A stretch of 64,000 nt of DNA from positions 1-64,000 of the forward strand of contig CABQLK010000001.1 in the NCBI GenBank assembly GCA_902465015.1. The letters run 5' to 3'. This DNA comes from an uncultured Collinsella sp. GTDB lineage: Bacteria; Actinomycetota; Coriobacteriia; Coriobacteriales; Coriobacteriaceae. The position numbers and the translations under genes were made by a program. Within the stretch, counting starts at the first letter, position 1. Each line of letters starts with the position of its first letter. Below the pieces are notes generated by a model. That model made no database searches. It was given only the letters and a program-made list of their open reading frames with translations, and was not told the origin of the DNA. Below are positions 1 through 8,547 of this stretch, piece by piece.

Positions 1-46
1 CAATCTAAATCGTCCAACTTGCACAATCTAAATCGTCCAACTTGCA
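1..46. repeat. Tandem duplication of a 23-bp unit
   Basis: The first 46 bases are two perfect head-to-tail copies of a 23-bp unit beginning CAATCTAAATCG, and a further partial start (CAAATC) follows. The pair ends about 10 bp before a TATAAT box, so it could be an operator. It may begin before the window edge. Confidence 0.75.
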
Positions 47-57
47 CAAATCAACGG

Positions 58-83
58 TATAATACCCTGATAGCAAGGAGGGT
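58..83 (+). promoter_or_regulatory. Candidate -10 box and ribosome binding site for the DUF4143 ATPase
   Basis: A perfect TATAAT lies at 58-63 and a strong Shine-Dalgarno sequence (AAGGAGGG) at 75-82, just before the ATG at 87. No good -35 box lies 17 bp upstream. The space is filled by the 23-bp tandem repeat, which suggests activator or repressor binding there. Confidence 0.5.
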
Positions 84-86
84 GAC

Positions 87-1361
87 ATGGGTTCAATTCA
101 ACACGGTTATTTACCACGAGTCGCGGACAAAGTGCTCGCCAGAAAACTAAAATCTTCTGGGGCTGTCCAAATCAAAGGGCCAAAATGGTGCGGCAAGACC
201 GCAACGGCTGAACAGGCAGCCGCAAGCAGCATCTACATGCAAGACCCCGATAACGGTCCGAGCTACATCCAGCTTGCCGATTCGAAGCCCTCTCTCCTGC
301 TCAAAGGAGATGAGCCACGCCTCATCGATGAATGGCAAATGGCCCCACAGCTTTGGGACGCCGTAAGGTTCGCGATCGACCGCGGCAAAGGACGAGGCAG
401 GTTTATCCTCACCGGCTCCGCAACGCCTCGGGCAAGCGAAATGCCGGCACACTCAGGAGTCGGCCGCATAGCACGTATAAACATGCGCCCGATGTCACTT
501 TTTGAATCACGCGAGTCAACAGGATCAGTTTCGCTGGCAAGCCTGTTTGATGGAAACACCGATGTTGCCGATATGGTCGACTTCGATATCGAACGTATCG
601 TCTACTCACTTTGCCGAGGAGGTTGGCCTGAAGCGGTTACCGAGCCAAACCATGGGATTGCACTATCCATGGCCCCTGATTACATCTCGGAACTGCTTGA
701 TTCCGATATCGACGAGATTGATGGACTGCGGAGAAATAAGACTTGGATGGCCCAGATTATTCGAAGCTATGCTCGCAATATCTCGACAGAGGCATCGCTC
801 GCCACAATCGCTGCTGACATGCAAGGAGAACCTCCCTCAAGAAATACCGTTTCTGAATATGTCGACGCCTTGACCCGCTCCTGCGTTTTCGAAGATCTCG
901 AGGCATGGGCCCCGCGGCTCCGCTCAAAAACCGCCGTACGGACAAGTCCGACGCGCCATTTCTGCGATCCATCGCTTGCGGTCGCAGCCCTGGGGGCAAC
1001 GCCTCAAAAGCTCCTAGAGGATTTTGAAACATTTGGGCTTCTGTTTGAATCGATGTGCATCCGTGACCTGCGCACCTATATGGATCTGCTTGGCGGCAAG
1101 GTTTACCACTATCGGGATAAGACCGACCTTGAAGCCGATGCCGTACTCGTGCTAAATGACGGCAGGTACGCTCTGGTTGAGGTCAAGCTTGGCTCAAAGC
1201 TTATAGACACCGCTGCCGCCAATCTCAAGAAACTCGCATCTAAAATCGATGCGACCCACCAAGGCGAAGCGTCCTTCTTGCTCGTTCTCACTGGAACCGC
1301 AACTGCCTACCGACGGGAAGACGGTGTCGTAGTCGCGCCGCTTGCTTCACTGGCACCGTAG
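87..1361 (+). CDS. AAA ATPase with DUF4143 domain
   Basis: 424 residues. A Walker A motif GPKWCGKT lies at residues 31-38 and a Walker B-like PRLIDEWQ at 77-84. This layout matches the AAA_14/DUF4143 family of single-chain ATPases common in gut bacteria. The C-terminal part contains LEADAVLVLNDGRYALVEVK, which resembles the E-x-K core of restriction-endonuclease-like folds often seen in these proteins. The start is supported by a strong ribosome binding site. The family's cellular role is not settled; proposals include toxin-antitoxin or defence-associated ATPases. The gene stands alone and is separated from the nickel genes downstream by a short promoter-bearing gap. Confidence 0.85.
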   Translation: MGSIQHGYLPRVADKVLARKLKSSGAVQIKGPKWCGKTATAEQAAASSIYMQDPDNGPSYIQLADSKPSLLLKGDEPRLIDEWQMAPQLWDAVRFAIDRGKGRGRFILTGSATPRASEMPAHSGVGRIARINMRPMSLFESRESTGSVSLASLFDGNTDVADMVDFDIERIVYSLCRGGWPEAVTEPNHGIALSMAPDYISELLDSDIDEIDGLRRNKTWMAQIIRSYARNISTEASLATIAADMQGEPPSRNTVSEYVDALTRSCVFEDLEAWAPRLRSKTAVRTSPTRHFCDPSLAVAALGATPQKLLEDFETFGLLFESMCIRDLRTYMDLLGGKVYHYRDKTDLEADAVLVLNDGRYALVEVKLGSKLIDTAAANLKKLASKIDATHQGEASFLLVLTGTATAYRREDGVVVAPLASLAP

Positions 1362-1447
1362 GACAACTGGCATACAGCGGCGGGCGCAGGAGCCCTCCGT
1401 AGTAGAATCTGAACCACTGATTAGACCCGTACAAAAGGAGACTTCCC

Positions 1448-1696
1448 ATGCATGACGTTGGAATGAACATGAGCCAGCTTGCCATGAGCGTCAAGCAGGT
1501 CGACGACACCATCGAGCTCGCTCACGAGTGGAGCCATCAGCTGCTGCATGCGACCGAGAATTTTGACATGGAGCGCATCGGCGCCAAGCTCGAGGCCGCC
1601 ATGGCCGCGCTGCACGAGGCCCACGACGCACTCGAGGGCTACGAGGAAGCCATCGAGGCCGACCACAACTCCGTCGGCTCCGTGAAGCTGGTGTAA
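1448..1696 (+). CDS. Small helical protein upstream of nikR, function unknown
   Basis: 82 residues, preceded by AAAAGGAG at a good distance. It is acidic and almost entirely predicted alpha-helical, with heptad-like spacing and many His, Glu and Ala residues. No family is recognised. It is too short for HypA and lacks that protein's CxxC zinc pairs. Its stop codon is one base before the GTG of nikR, so the two are almost certainly co-transcribed and probably translationally coupled. Several of its six histidines lie on the helix faces, so a role in nickel handling is possible but unproven. Confidence 0.65.
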   Translation: MHDVGMNMSQLAMSVKQVDDTIELAHEWSHQLLHATENFDMERIGAKLEAAMAALHEAHDALEGYEEAIEADHNSVGSVKLV

Positions 1697-1697
1697 G

Positions 1698-2210
1698 GTG
1701 GCCGAACACGAGCACGGCTGCGGGTACGAGCACGAGCATCCGCACGGGGTGGACGGTGACGCGGGCTGCCACTGTAGCGGCTCCGGCTCCGAGCTGGTCC
1801 GTTTTTCGGTTACCGCACCCGACGACCTGCTGCGCCGTTTTGACGAGCAGATCGCACGCCGCGGCGACGTGGCCAACCGCTCCGAGGCAGTGCGCGATTT
1901 GATTCGCGCCTCGATCGCCAAAGAGCAGATGCGCACGCCCGATGAGCACGTTATCGGGTCGCTCACCATGATCTACGACCATCACACCGGCGATCTGACG
2001 CGCCGCCTGGACGAGGTGCAGCACGACTACACCGACGAGATCGTATCGACGATGCACGTGCATCTGGATCACCACAACTGCTTGGAGATTCTGGCGCTCA
2101 AGGGTCGCGGCGAGCGCGTCTACGAACTAGCCGACCGTCTGCTGGGCCTGCGCGGCGTTAAGCACGGCGAGCTCACGTGCGCCGCCACCAAGCAGAGCCT
2201 GGGGCTGTAA
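1698..2210 (+). CDS. nikR: Nickel-responsive transcriptional regulator NikR with His/Cys-rich N-terminal tail
   Basis: 170 residues with a GTG start. A ribbon-helix-helix DNA-binding domain (residues ~33-75, LVRFSVTAPDDLLRRF and following) is followed by an ACT-like nickel-binding domain. The nickel ligands of E. coli NikR (His76, His87, His89, Cys95) have clear counterparts: the His in VQHDY and the His, His and Cys of HVHLDHHNCLE. NikR represses or activates nickel uptake and hydrogenase genes when nickel is bound. An extra ~32-residue N-terminal tail carries six His and three Cys, which is not part of the standard family length. It stands directly upstream of hypF, linking nickel sensing to hydrogenase maturation. 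Confidence 0.93.
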   Translation: MAEHEHGCGYEHEHPHGVDGDAGCHCSGSGSELVRFSVTAPDDLLRRFDEQIARRGDVANRSEAVRDLIRASIAKEQMRTPDEHVIGSLTMIYDHHTGDLTRRLDEVQHDYTDEIVSTMHVHLDHHNCLEILALKGRGERVYELADRLLGLRGVKHGELTCAATKQSLGL

Positions 2211-2239
2211 CAGCACACATTTCAACGAAGGAGGGTCGC

Positions 2240-4711
2240 ATGCGACATGCGCATATCCATGTAACGGGCATTGTGCAGGGTGTCGGCATGCGACCGTTTG
2301 TGTATCGCGAGGCCATGGCGCACGGCATTTGCGGCTGGGTGCTCAACGCGGGCGACGGCGTGCATATCGAGGCGCACGCTTCGGTCGAGGCGCTCGACGG
2401 CTTTGTCGCCGCGCTGTCGGAGCACGCGCCCGCAGCGGCTCGCGTTGAGCGAGTCGATATTGCGGATTTGGAGCCTGGCGGTTGGAGCACTGCCGATGAG
2501 CAGGGCTTTCACATTGTGGCGTCGCAGGACCAGACCGCGCACACCACACTTGTCTCGCCCGATATCGCCACCTGTGACGATTGCCTGCGCGAGTTGTTCG
2601 ATCCCGCCGACCGACGCTATCACTACCCCTTTATCAACTGCACTAACTGCGGCCCACGCTTTACCATCATCCGATCGCTGCCTTATGACCGAGCGGCCAC
2701 ATCGATGGAACGTTTCCCCATGTGCCCCGCCTGCGCCGCAGAGTATGCCGATCCACTCGACCGTCGCTTTCACGCACAGCCCGATGCCTGCTTTGATTGC
2801 GGGCCGCATATTACGTGGCGCGAGGCTGTGAACGGCGATGCGTGCGGGAATTCGTCCGCGACACCGGCCGTCGGCACCACACGCGAGGCCAGCGACGCTA
2901 TCATCGAGCGCTGCGTTGAGCTGCTGGCCAGCGGTGGCATCGTCGCCATCAAGGGCCTGGGCGGATTCCATCTATCCTGTGACGCTGCCAACGAGCAGGC
3001 GGTGGCCGAGCTGCGCCGTCGCAAGCGTCGCAGCAATAAGCCGCTTGCCGTCATGGTGCGCAGTCTTGCCGATGCCGGACGCCTGTGTCATATCGACGAT
3101 GCTGAACGCGATCTGCTCGCTGGCAGTATCCGCCCCATCGTGCTGCTGCGCCGGCGCACTGTTGGCGAGGGCAACGGCGGCTCCCCCGACATCCTCGCCC
3201 TCGCGCCATCTGTCGCACACGACTTGCCCGAGCTCGGCGTCATGCTCCCCTACACCCCGCTTCAGCATCTTCTGCTTGCAGCTGCCGCGTCGCACGGTAT
3301 GCACGCGCTCGTCATGACCAGCGGAAACCTGAGCGAAGAACCCATCGAGACCGACGACGACCTTGCCTGGGAACACCTCGTTGCTGCCGGCATCGCCGAC
3401 GCGTTGCTCGGTAACGACCGCGCGATCCTCTCGCGCTATGACGATTCCGTGGTGCGCGTGGTTGACGGCACCGTTATGCCCGTGCGCCGCGCTCGCGGAT
3501 ATGCACCCCAGCCGCTGCCGCTGCCGGCGCTCGACCGCGCTCCGTCCTGCGTGCTTGCCTGCGGGCCACAACAAAAGGCCACGATTGCGCTCACGCGTGA
3601 AGGGACGAACGGCGAGGCAACCTGTTTTGTGTCGCAGCATATCGGCGATGTTGAAAATGGCGGGACCTTCGATGCCTGGAACGCCGCGCGCACGCGCTTG
3701 GAAGATCTCTTTGATTTGGCGCCCGCCGCCTTGGCCTGCGATGTACACCCCAGCTATCTATCGGGCCAGTGGGCGCGCGAGCAGGCGCGAAAATGCAATC
3801 TGCCGCTCGTCGAGGTGCAGCACCATCATGCGCATATCACGAGCGTAATGGCCGAGGCCATCGCCGCGGGCCGGCTTACAACCGACGCGCGCGTCCTTGG
3901 CATCGCCTTTGACGGCACCGGCGCCGGCACCGATGGGACCATTTGGGGCGGCGAGTTTCTTGTTGCCAGCCTTGGCGGCTTTGAGCGCGCCGCGCATTTG
4001 CGCACCTGGGCGCTCCCCGGTGGGGCGGCCTCCGTGCGCGACGCCCGCCGCAACGCCTTTGCCCTGCTCAGCGAGCTCGGCCTGCTCGAGCACCCAGGTG
4101 CCGCTCGGCTTTTGGACATCCTCGACGAGCAAACGCGCAGCGTGACAGCCACCATGATCGAGCGCGGCATCAACAGCCCGCGTACCAGCAGCATGGGGCG
4201 TCTCTTTGATGCCGCGGCGGCAATTCTGGGCATCTGCGACAAGGCAACCTACGAGGGCGAACCTGCCATCGAGCTTGAGGCCGCCGCCTGCCGCGCGCTC
4301 GACAACGAAATCGCCCATTTTCCCGACGACAACGCCGGCTATTTCGCATCAGGCCCATCGTGGCTGGACGGCCCCTATGTTCTGGACCAGAAAGCACTCT
4401 TTGAGGCACTTTTGGGAGGAATTGAAGCCGGAGCGCCCGCCTACAGGCTCGCGCTCGACTTCCATATCGCCATCGCGCGCTCTTCGGCACGAATCGCACG
4501 CGAAATCTGCGCGCGCGAAGGCATCGATACCGTCGCGCTCTCGGGCGGCGTGTTCATGAACCGACTTTTGCTCCAGCTCCTCACCCGCGAGCTCAAAAGC
4601 ATGGGTCTCACTGTCTTGATTCCCCAAACCGTGCCCGTTAACGACGGCTGCATCGCCTACGGTCAGGCGGCAGTCGCAAGCGCTCGTCTTGCGCAGATTG
4701 CATCGCAGTAG
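2240..4711 (+). CDS. hypF: [NiFe] hydrogenase maturation carbamoyltransferase HypF
   Basis: 823 residues from the ATG at 2240, which follows GAAGGAGGG. In-frame codons further upstream overlap nikR and were not used. Domains in order: acylphosphatase (VQGVGMRPFVYREA near the N terminus), two zinc-finger CxxC...CxxC sets (CDDC, CTNCGP, CPAC, CFDCGP, residues ~108-205), a YrdC-like adenylation domain (KGLGGFHLSCDA, KRRSNKPLAVM), and a Kae1-like carbamoyltransferase domain with HHHAH and ALSGGVFMNR. HypF makes the thiocarboxamide on HypE that becomes the cyanide ligands of the NiFe centre. It lies between nikR and hypCDE. Confidence 0.97.
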   Translation: MRHAHIHVTGIVQGVGMRPFVYREAMAHGICGWVLNAGDGVHIEAHASVEALDGFVAALSEHAPAAARVERVDIADLEPGGWSTADEQGFHIVASQDQTAHTTLVSPDIATCDDCLRELFDPADRRYHYPFINCTNCGPRFTIIRSLPYDRAATSMERFPMCPACAAEYADPLDRRFHAQPDACFDCGPHITWREAVNGDACGNSSATPAVGTTREASDAIIERCVELLASGGIVAIKGLGGFHLSCDAANEQAVAELRRRKRRSNKPLAVMVRSLADAGRLCHIDDAERDLLAGSIRPIVLLRRRTVGEGNGGSPDILALAPSVAHDLPELGVMLPYTPLQHLLLAAAASHGMHALVMTSGNLSEEPIETDDDLAWEHLVAAGIADALLGNDRAILSRYDDSVVRVVDGTVMPVRRARGYAPQPLPLPALDRAPSCVLACGPQQKATIALTREGTNGEATCFVSQHIGDVENGGTFDAWNAARTRLEDLFDLAPAALACDVHPSYLSGQWAREQARKCNLPLVEVQHHHAHITSVMAEAIAAGRLTTDARVLGIAFDGTGAGTDGTIWGGEFLVASLGGFERAAHLRTWALPGGAASVRDARRNAFALLSELGLLEHPGAARLLDILDEQTRSVTATMIERGINSPRTSSMGRLFDAAAAILGICDKATYEGEPAIELEAAACRALDNEIAHFPDDNAGYFASGPSWLDGPYVLDQKALFEALLGGIEAGAPAYRLALDFHIAIARSSARIAREICAREGIDTVALSGGVFMNRLLLQLLTRELKSMGLTVLIPQTVPVNDGCIAYGQAAVASARLAQIASQ

Positions 4712-4842
4712 GCTGTTCGGCCAGCCCGCAAGCCGCCGTCTCACAGGCGTAACGCGTTTGCCCGCGAACCCCGCGAGCGCTACCATCAACTGATGGATTA
4801 TTAAGCGCCCGTCCAGCGCAAAGCGTATAAAAGGGGAACAAT
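4712..4842 (+). promoter_or_regulatory. Promoter-bearing gap between hypF and hypC
   Basis: 131 bp with AT-rich TATTAA and TATAAA segments late in the gap and an AAGGGG ribosome binding site just before hypC. It suggests that hypCDE can be transcribed separately from hypF. No strong terminator hairpin was seen after hypF. Confidence 0.35.
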
Positions 4843-5103
4843 ATGTGCCTTGCCGTTCCCGGTAAAGTAGTCAAACTCGACGACGACCTCAAGGCCACCG
4901 TCGACATGATGGGCATCGAGCGCCCCGTGTCGCTGCGACTCGTGCCGACGGCGCAGGTTGGCGACTATGTTCTCGTACACGCCGGCTTTGGCATCCAGAT
5001 TGTCGACGAGCAGGAAGCACAGGAAACGCTCGAGCTTGTTAATGCCATGTCCGAGCTGGTCGAAGAGGACCAGCTTGCCACCAACCCGGCGGAGGCTTAC
5101 TAG
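4843..5103 (+). CDS. hypC: Hydrogenase assembly chaperone HypC
   Basis: 86 residues, the usual HypC size. It begins MCLAVPGKVV, the family signature. Cys2 is the residue that, with HypD, holds the Fe(CN)2CO unit and hands it to the large subunit. Its TAG overlaps the GTG of hypD by one base, so translation is coupled. A HupF/HypC role for the Ech hydrogenase at the other end of the window is likely. Confidence 0.96.
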   Translation: MCLAVPGKVVKLDDDLKATVDMMGIERPVSLRLVPTAQVGDYVLVHAGFGIQIVDEQEAQETLELVNAMSELVEEDQLATNPAEAY

Positions 5104-6215
5104 TGGCGCCCGAGCAGCCGGCGCGCTCCGGTATCGATTTCTCGGCATTCCGCGATCCCAAGCTGGCTCGCGAGCTCATCGAGCGCATTCATGAGCTTGT
5201 CGGCGACCGCACCATCAACCTTATGGAAGTCTGCGGCACGCATACCGTGAGCATCGGGCGCTATGGCTTTCGCTCCATTATGCCGGCCGGGCTCAAGCTG
5301 TTGAGCGGCCCGGGCTGCCCCGTCTGCGTCACCGCCAACCGCGACATCGACCACGCAATCGCGCTCGCCAACATAGACGGCGCCATCATCACCACCTTTG
5401 GCGACATGATGCGCGTGCCCGGATCATCCACCTCGCTCGCTGCGCAAAAAGCGGCGGGGCACGATATTCGCATTGTGTACTCCCCACTCGATGCACTCGA
5501 TATCGCCGAACACAACCCCGATCGCCCGGTCATTTTTATGGGCGTGGGCTTTGAGACTACGACGCCCACCATCGCCGCCGCCATCTTGGAGGCCGAGGCG
5601 CGCGGGCTTTTGAACTTCTCGGTCTATTGCGCCCACAAGACCACACCGCCGGCGCTATGCGCGATTGCCAACGATCCCGAGACCACCATCGACGGCTTTA
5701 TCCTGCCGGGCCACGTCGCCACCATCACGGGCTTGGCGCCCTTTAGCTTTTTGGTCGATGAGTTCGATACCCCGGGCGTGGTCACGGGATTTGAACCGGT
5801 CGATATCCTGCAGGGCATCTGCATGCTGGTCCAGATGGTTGTCGAGGACAGACCCGCGATCGATAACGCTTACCGCCGTGGCGTCAATGCCGACGGCAAT
5901 CCCGTGGCGCGCCAGCTGGTCGAGCAGGTATTTGAACCGTGCGATACCACATGGCGCGGGCTGGGGCTGATTGCTAACTCGGGCCTTTCCATCCGCCCCG
6001 AGTTCTCGCGCTTTGATGCCCGTACCCGCTTTGACGTGCCCGTCGAGGAGACGGTCGAGCCGCGTGGGTGCCGCTGCGGCGACGTGCTGCGCGGGGCCAT
6101 TACGCCGAGCGACTGCCCTCTGTTCGGCCACGCTTGTACACCCGAGCATCCCGTCGGCCCCTGCATGGTGAGCTCCGAGGGCAGCTGCGCGGCGTACTAT
6201 CGCTACCGTAACTAG
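5103..6215 (+). CDS. hypD: Hydrogenase maturation iron-site protein HypD
   Basis: 370 residues with a GTG start overlapping the hypC stop. Conserved blocks include EVCGTHTVSIGRYG, GPGCPVC and GVGFETTTPTIA. C-terminal cysteines (RGCRCGDVLRG, DCPLFG) fit the [4Fe-4S]-binding region. HypD is the scaffold on which the iron receives cyanide from HypE and carbon monoxide, in complex with HypC. Confidence 0.96.
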   Translation: MAPEQPARSGIDFSAFRDPKLARELIERIHELVGDRTINLMEVCGTHTVSIGRYGFRSIMPAGLKLLSGPGCPVCVTANRDIDHAIALANIDGAIITTFGDMMRVPGSSTSLAAQKAAGHDIRIVYSPLDALDIAEHNPDRPVIFMGVGFETTTPTIAAAILEAEARGLLNFSVYCAHKTTPPALCAIANDPETTIDGFILPGHVATITGLAPFSFLVDEFDTPGVVTGFEPVDILQGICMLVQMVVEDRPAIDNAYRRGVNADGNPVARQLVEQVFEPCDTTWRGLGLIANSGLSIRPEFSRFDARTRFDVPVEETVEPRGCRCGDVLRGAITPSDCPLFGHACTPEHPVGPCMVSSEGSCAAYYRYRN

Positions 6216-6263
6216 CCCGGACGCACCCGCACACTGGCACCACCCACGATTGGAGTTTTGGAT

Positions 6264-7298
6264 ATGTCCCATAGCATCACCGATAGCACCGTCCTGTTGG
6301 GCCACGGCTCTGGCGGACAGATGATGAAACGCATCATCGATGAGGTCTTTTTGGATGCCTTTGGGTCGCCCGAGCTGCTCGAAGGCAACGACGCCGGCGT
6401 CGCCGCGCTGCCCGCGAGCGGGCGCATCGCCATGTCGACCGACAGCTTTGTAGTCTCGCCGCAGTTCTTCCCCGGTGGCAATATCGGCCGACTCGCCGTG
6501 TGCGGAACCGTCAACGATGTCGCGACCTCGGGTGCCAATGTGCGCTACCTGTCGTGCGGCTTTATCCTCGAAGAGGGTTATCCCATGGACAAGCTGCGTC
6601 AGATTGTGCAGACCATGGCCGAGACGGCGCGCGAGGCGGGCGTGGCGATCATCACCGGCGACACCAAAGTGGTTGAGCGCGGCGGGGCCGACGGCGTCTA
6701 CATCAATACCGCCGGCGTGGGCGAGGTTCCCACGGGCGTGGCGCTCAGCGGCGCCAACTGCCGCCCCGGCGATGTCATCCTGGTCTCGGGTACGCTGGGC
6801 GACCACGGCATCGCCATCATGAGCCAACGCGAGGGCCTGGCGTTTTCGAGCACGATCGAAAGCGATGCCGCGCCGCTCAACCACCTGATTGCCGACGTTC
6901 TGGCCGCAGCGCCCGGCACGCGTTGCTTTCGCGACCCCACGCGCGGTGGCCTAGCGTCCACACTCAACGAGTTTGCCCAGGCCAGCAATGTCGCCATGGA
7001 GGTCGACGAGGATGCCGTGCCCGTGCGTCCCGACGTGCAGGCCGCCTGCGAGATGCTCGGCTACGATGTGTTGCAGGTGGCAAACGAGGGCAAGATGGTC
7101 GCCGTCGTACCGGCCGAGCAAGCCGATGCCGCACTGAGCGCCATGCGCGCCGCCCACTACGGCGAGAACGCCGCCATCATCGGTCGCGTGCTGCCACTTG
7201 CCGAGGGCGCCCATCCCGCCGTGCGCGTGCGCACCGGCTGGGGCTCGACCCGCATCCTCGACATGCTCGTAGGAGAGCAGCTGCCGAGAATTTGCTAA
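6264..7298 (+). CDS. hypE: Hydrogenase maturation carbamoyl dehydratase HypE
   Basis: 344 residues from ATG 6264. A TTG two codons earlier is possible, but TGGAG spacing favours the ATG. It belongs to the AIR-synthase/PurM superfamily, with GHGSGGQMMKR and EGNDAGVAAL near the N terminus. It ends in PRIC, whose terminal cysteine carries the thiocyanate made from HypF's carbamoyl group. This closes the hyp set in this locus. hypA and hypB (nickel insertion) are not in the window. Confidence 0.96.
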   Translation: MSHSITDSTVLLGHGSGGQMMKRIIDEVFLDAFGSPELLEGNDAGVAALPASGRIAMSTDSFVVSPQFFPGGNIGRLAVCGTVNDVATSGANVRYLSCGFILEEGYPMDKLRQIVQTMAETAREAGVAIITGDTKVVERGGADGVYINTAGVGEVPTGVALSGANCRPGDVILVSGTLGDHGIAIMSQREGLAFSSTIESDAAPLNHLIADVLAAAPGTRCFRDPTRGGLASTLNEFAQASNVAMEVDEDAVPVRPDVQAACEMLGYDVLQVANEGKMVAVVPAEQADAALSAMRAAHYGENAAIIGRVLPLAEGAHPAVRVRTGWGSTRILDMLVGEQLPRIC

Positions 7299-7403
7299 CG
7301 ACAAAGGCTCAGGGCTATTAAAGATATTCAGATTCCAAACATGCCCGGCACGCATGCCCAGTATCATGGGGTGCGTTTTACAACTCAAGCGGCAGGAGCA
7401 CCC

Positions 7404-8072
7404 ATGGCAGCAGCTTTTTCCCATGTGATCTTTGACCTGGACGGCACCATTCTCAACACGCTCGAGGACCTGGCGGCCGCCAGCAACCATACCTGCGAGG
7501 CGCACGGCTGGCCCACGTTTGCCGTTGACGAGTACCGCTACAAGGTGGGAAACGGCATGCTCAAGCTGGTTGAGCGCTTTATGCCCGCCGAGTACGCAGG
7601 CGACGGCCGCATGTTTGAGCAGACGCTTGCCGAGTTTAGGGCTTACTACGGCGAGCACAAGGAAGACCACACCGCTCCCTATGCCGGCACGATCGAGATG
7701 CTCGACCGCTTGCGCGCCGCAGGCGTTCAGCTTGCCGTGCTCACTAACAAGGACCACGTCTCGGCGGCTCCGCTTATCGAAAAGTATTTTGGTTCCGAGC
7801 GCTTTGCGCTGGTGCAGGGCCGTGTCGATGCGTTTCCGCCCAAGCCCGAAGCACCCGTCACGCTGCATGTGATGGAAGAGCTAGGCGCCGACCCGGCGAC
7901 CACGCTCTACGTAGGCGATTCCAATGTCGATATCCTGACCGGCCACAACGCCGGCCTTAAGAGTGCGGGCGTCAGCTGGGGTTTCCGCGGCCGCGCAGAG
8001 CTGGAAGCCGCCGGCGCCGACTACGTGGTGGACACCCAGGGCGAGCTCGCAGCGCTAATCCTGGGCGAGTAA
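7404..8072 (+). CDS. HAD-family hydrolase, phosphoglycolate phosphatase-like
   Basis: 222 residues from ATG 7404, which follows GCAGGAGC. HAD motif I is FDLDGTILNT, motif II VLTNKD, motif III the Lys of PPKPEAP, and motif IV YVGDSNVDI. The alpha-helical cap between motifs I and II is typical of the Gph/PGP subfamily. The substrate cannot be told from sequence. It lies about 100 bp after hypE and may be read through from the hyp operon. It is followed by a cluster of palindromic repeats. Confidence 0.88.
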   Translation: MAAAFSHVIFDLDGTILNTLEDLAAASNHTCEAHGWPTFAVDEYRYKVGNGMLKLVERFMPAEYAGDGRMFEQTLAEFRAYYGEHKEDHTAPYAGTIEMLDRLRAAGVQLAVLTNKDHVSAAPLIEKYFGSERFALVQGRVDAFPPKPEAPVTLHVMEELGADPATTLYVGDSNVDILTGHNAGLKSAGVSWGFRGRAELEAAGADYVVDTQGELAALILGE

Positions 8073-8114
8073 CGAGCGACACTGCTTAACGCAGCTGCGA
8101 CAATTCTTCCGCGC

Positions 8115-8284
8115 GGAAAGCGCGTCCCGTTTTGGAGCTCCGGAATGGGATGCGCTTTCCGTTTGAGGCGCATCAGGGAAACCGCATCCCGTTTCAGAGC
8201 AATATTCCGGGTCGCACTTTCCGCAACCCACCCCATCCGGAAAATGCGACCCACTATTCGGCCAAAAACCGGGTCGCGGTTTCC
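8115..8284. repeat. Three successive palindromes with related stems
   Basis: Three inverted repeats lie in a row: 8115-8131/8144-8160, 8177-8191/8208-8222 and 8239-8252/8271-8284. All arms follow the pattern GGAAA-NN-GCRNCCC, with loops of 12, 16 and 18 nt. The first stem is nearly perfect over 17 bp; the others tolerate mismatches at the same positions. It looks like a REP-type repeat cluster after the HAD gene. Confidence 0.6.
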
Positions 8285-8310
8285 CAAGCACTCGATGCAA
8301 CGCTGGCACA

Positions 8311-8352
8311 AGGAGTGTCCCCAACTACCGGCAGAAAAGGAACGTCCCCAAC
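8311..8352. repeat. Two GTCCCCAACT repeat units
   Basis: Units at about 8316-8327 and 8342-8353 are about 26 bp apart, each followed by a CCGNC motif. The intervening GCAGAAAAGG (8331-8340) equals the reconstructed empty target of the IS element found at 10.7-12.3 kb. This is one member of a repeat family seen at seven places in the window. Confidence 0.65.
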
Positions 8353-8376
8353 TGCCGCCCCAATGACCACCATGGC

Positions 8377-8512
8377 AACGCCGCAGGTAGAGGACGGACA
8401 GCGAGCGACGTCCAGAGCGAACAAGTTGGCATGAAAAAGGCGAGGCATAGACCTTCTGGTCATGCCTCGCCTTTTGAATGACAAATTGTCGTCCTGGGCG
8501 GCGCGCAGCGTC
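8377..8512. repeat. 136-bp intergenic repeat, copy 1
   Basis: It matches 12378-12513 over the full 136 bp with only three substitutions, in the same orientation. It contains a strong terminator-like hairpin in the middle. The two copies bracket a 3.9-kb segment with a lipoprotein gene, PTS EIIA, an RpiR remnant and an insertion sequence. Confidence 0.9.
8435..8475. terminator. Bidirectional rho-independent terminator in the 136-bp repeat
   Basis: Stem AAAAGGCGAGGCAT / ATGCCTCGCCTTTT (8435-8448 with 8462-8475), extended by an inner ACC/GGT pairing around a TTCT tip. It has A and T tracts on both sides, so it can act on either strand. Confidence 0.8.
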
Positions 8513-8516
8513 AACT

Positions 8517-8545
8517 GGTTACGCGGTTCGTAGAACCGCGTAACC
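8517..8545 (-). terminator. Hairpin directly after the lipoprotein stop codon
   Basis: A perfect 13-bp stem (8517-8529 with 8533-8545) with a 3-nt loop lies 2 bp past the stop of the minus-strand lipoprotein gene. The 136-bp repeat with its own terminator follows. pyrE has an equivalent but differently sequenced hairpin at 12519-12546. Confidence 0.65.
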
Positions 8546-8547
8546 CC

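Noticed and set aside
1421..2075. Long minus-strand open frames opposite nikR and the small ORF
   Set aside because: They are antisense shadows in GC-rich DNA. The plus strand has clear ribosome sites and a recognisable NikR.
2177..2239. Longer start for hypF at 2177
   Set aside because: It overlaps nikR, adds 21 residues not found in HypF, and the ATG at 2240 has a strong ribosome site.
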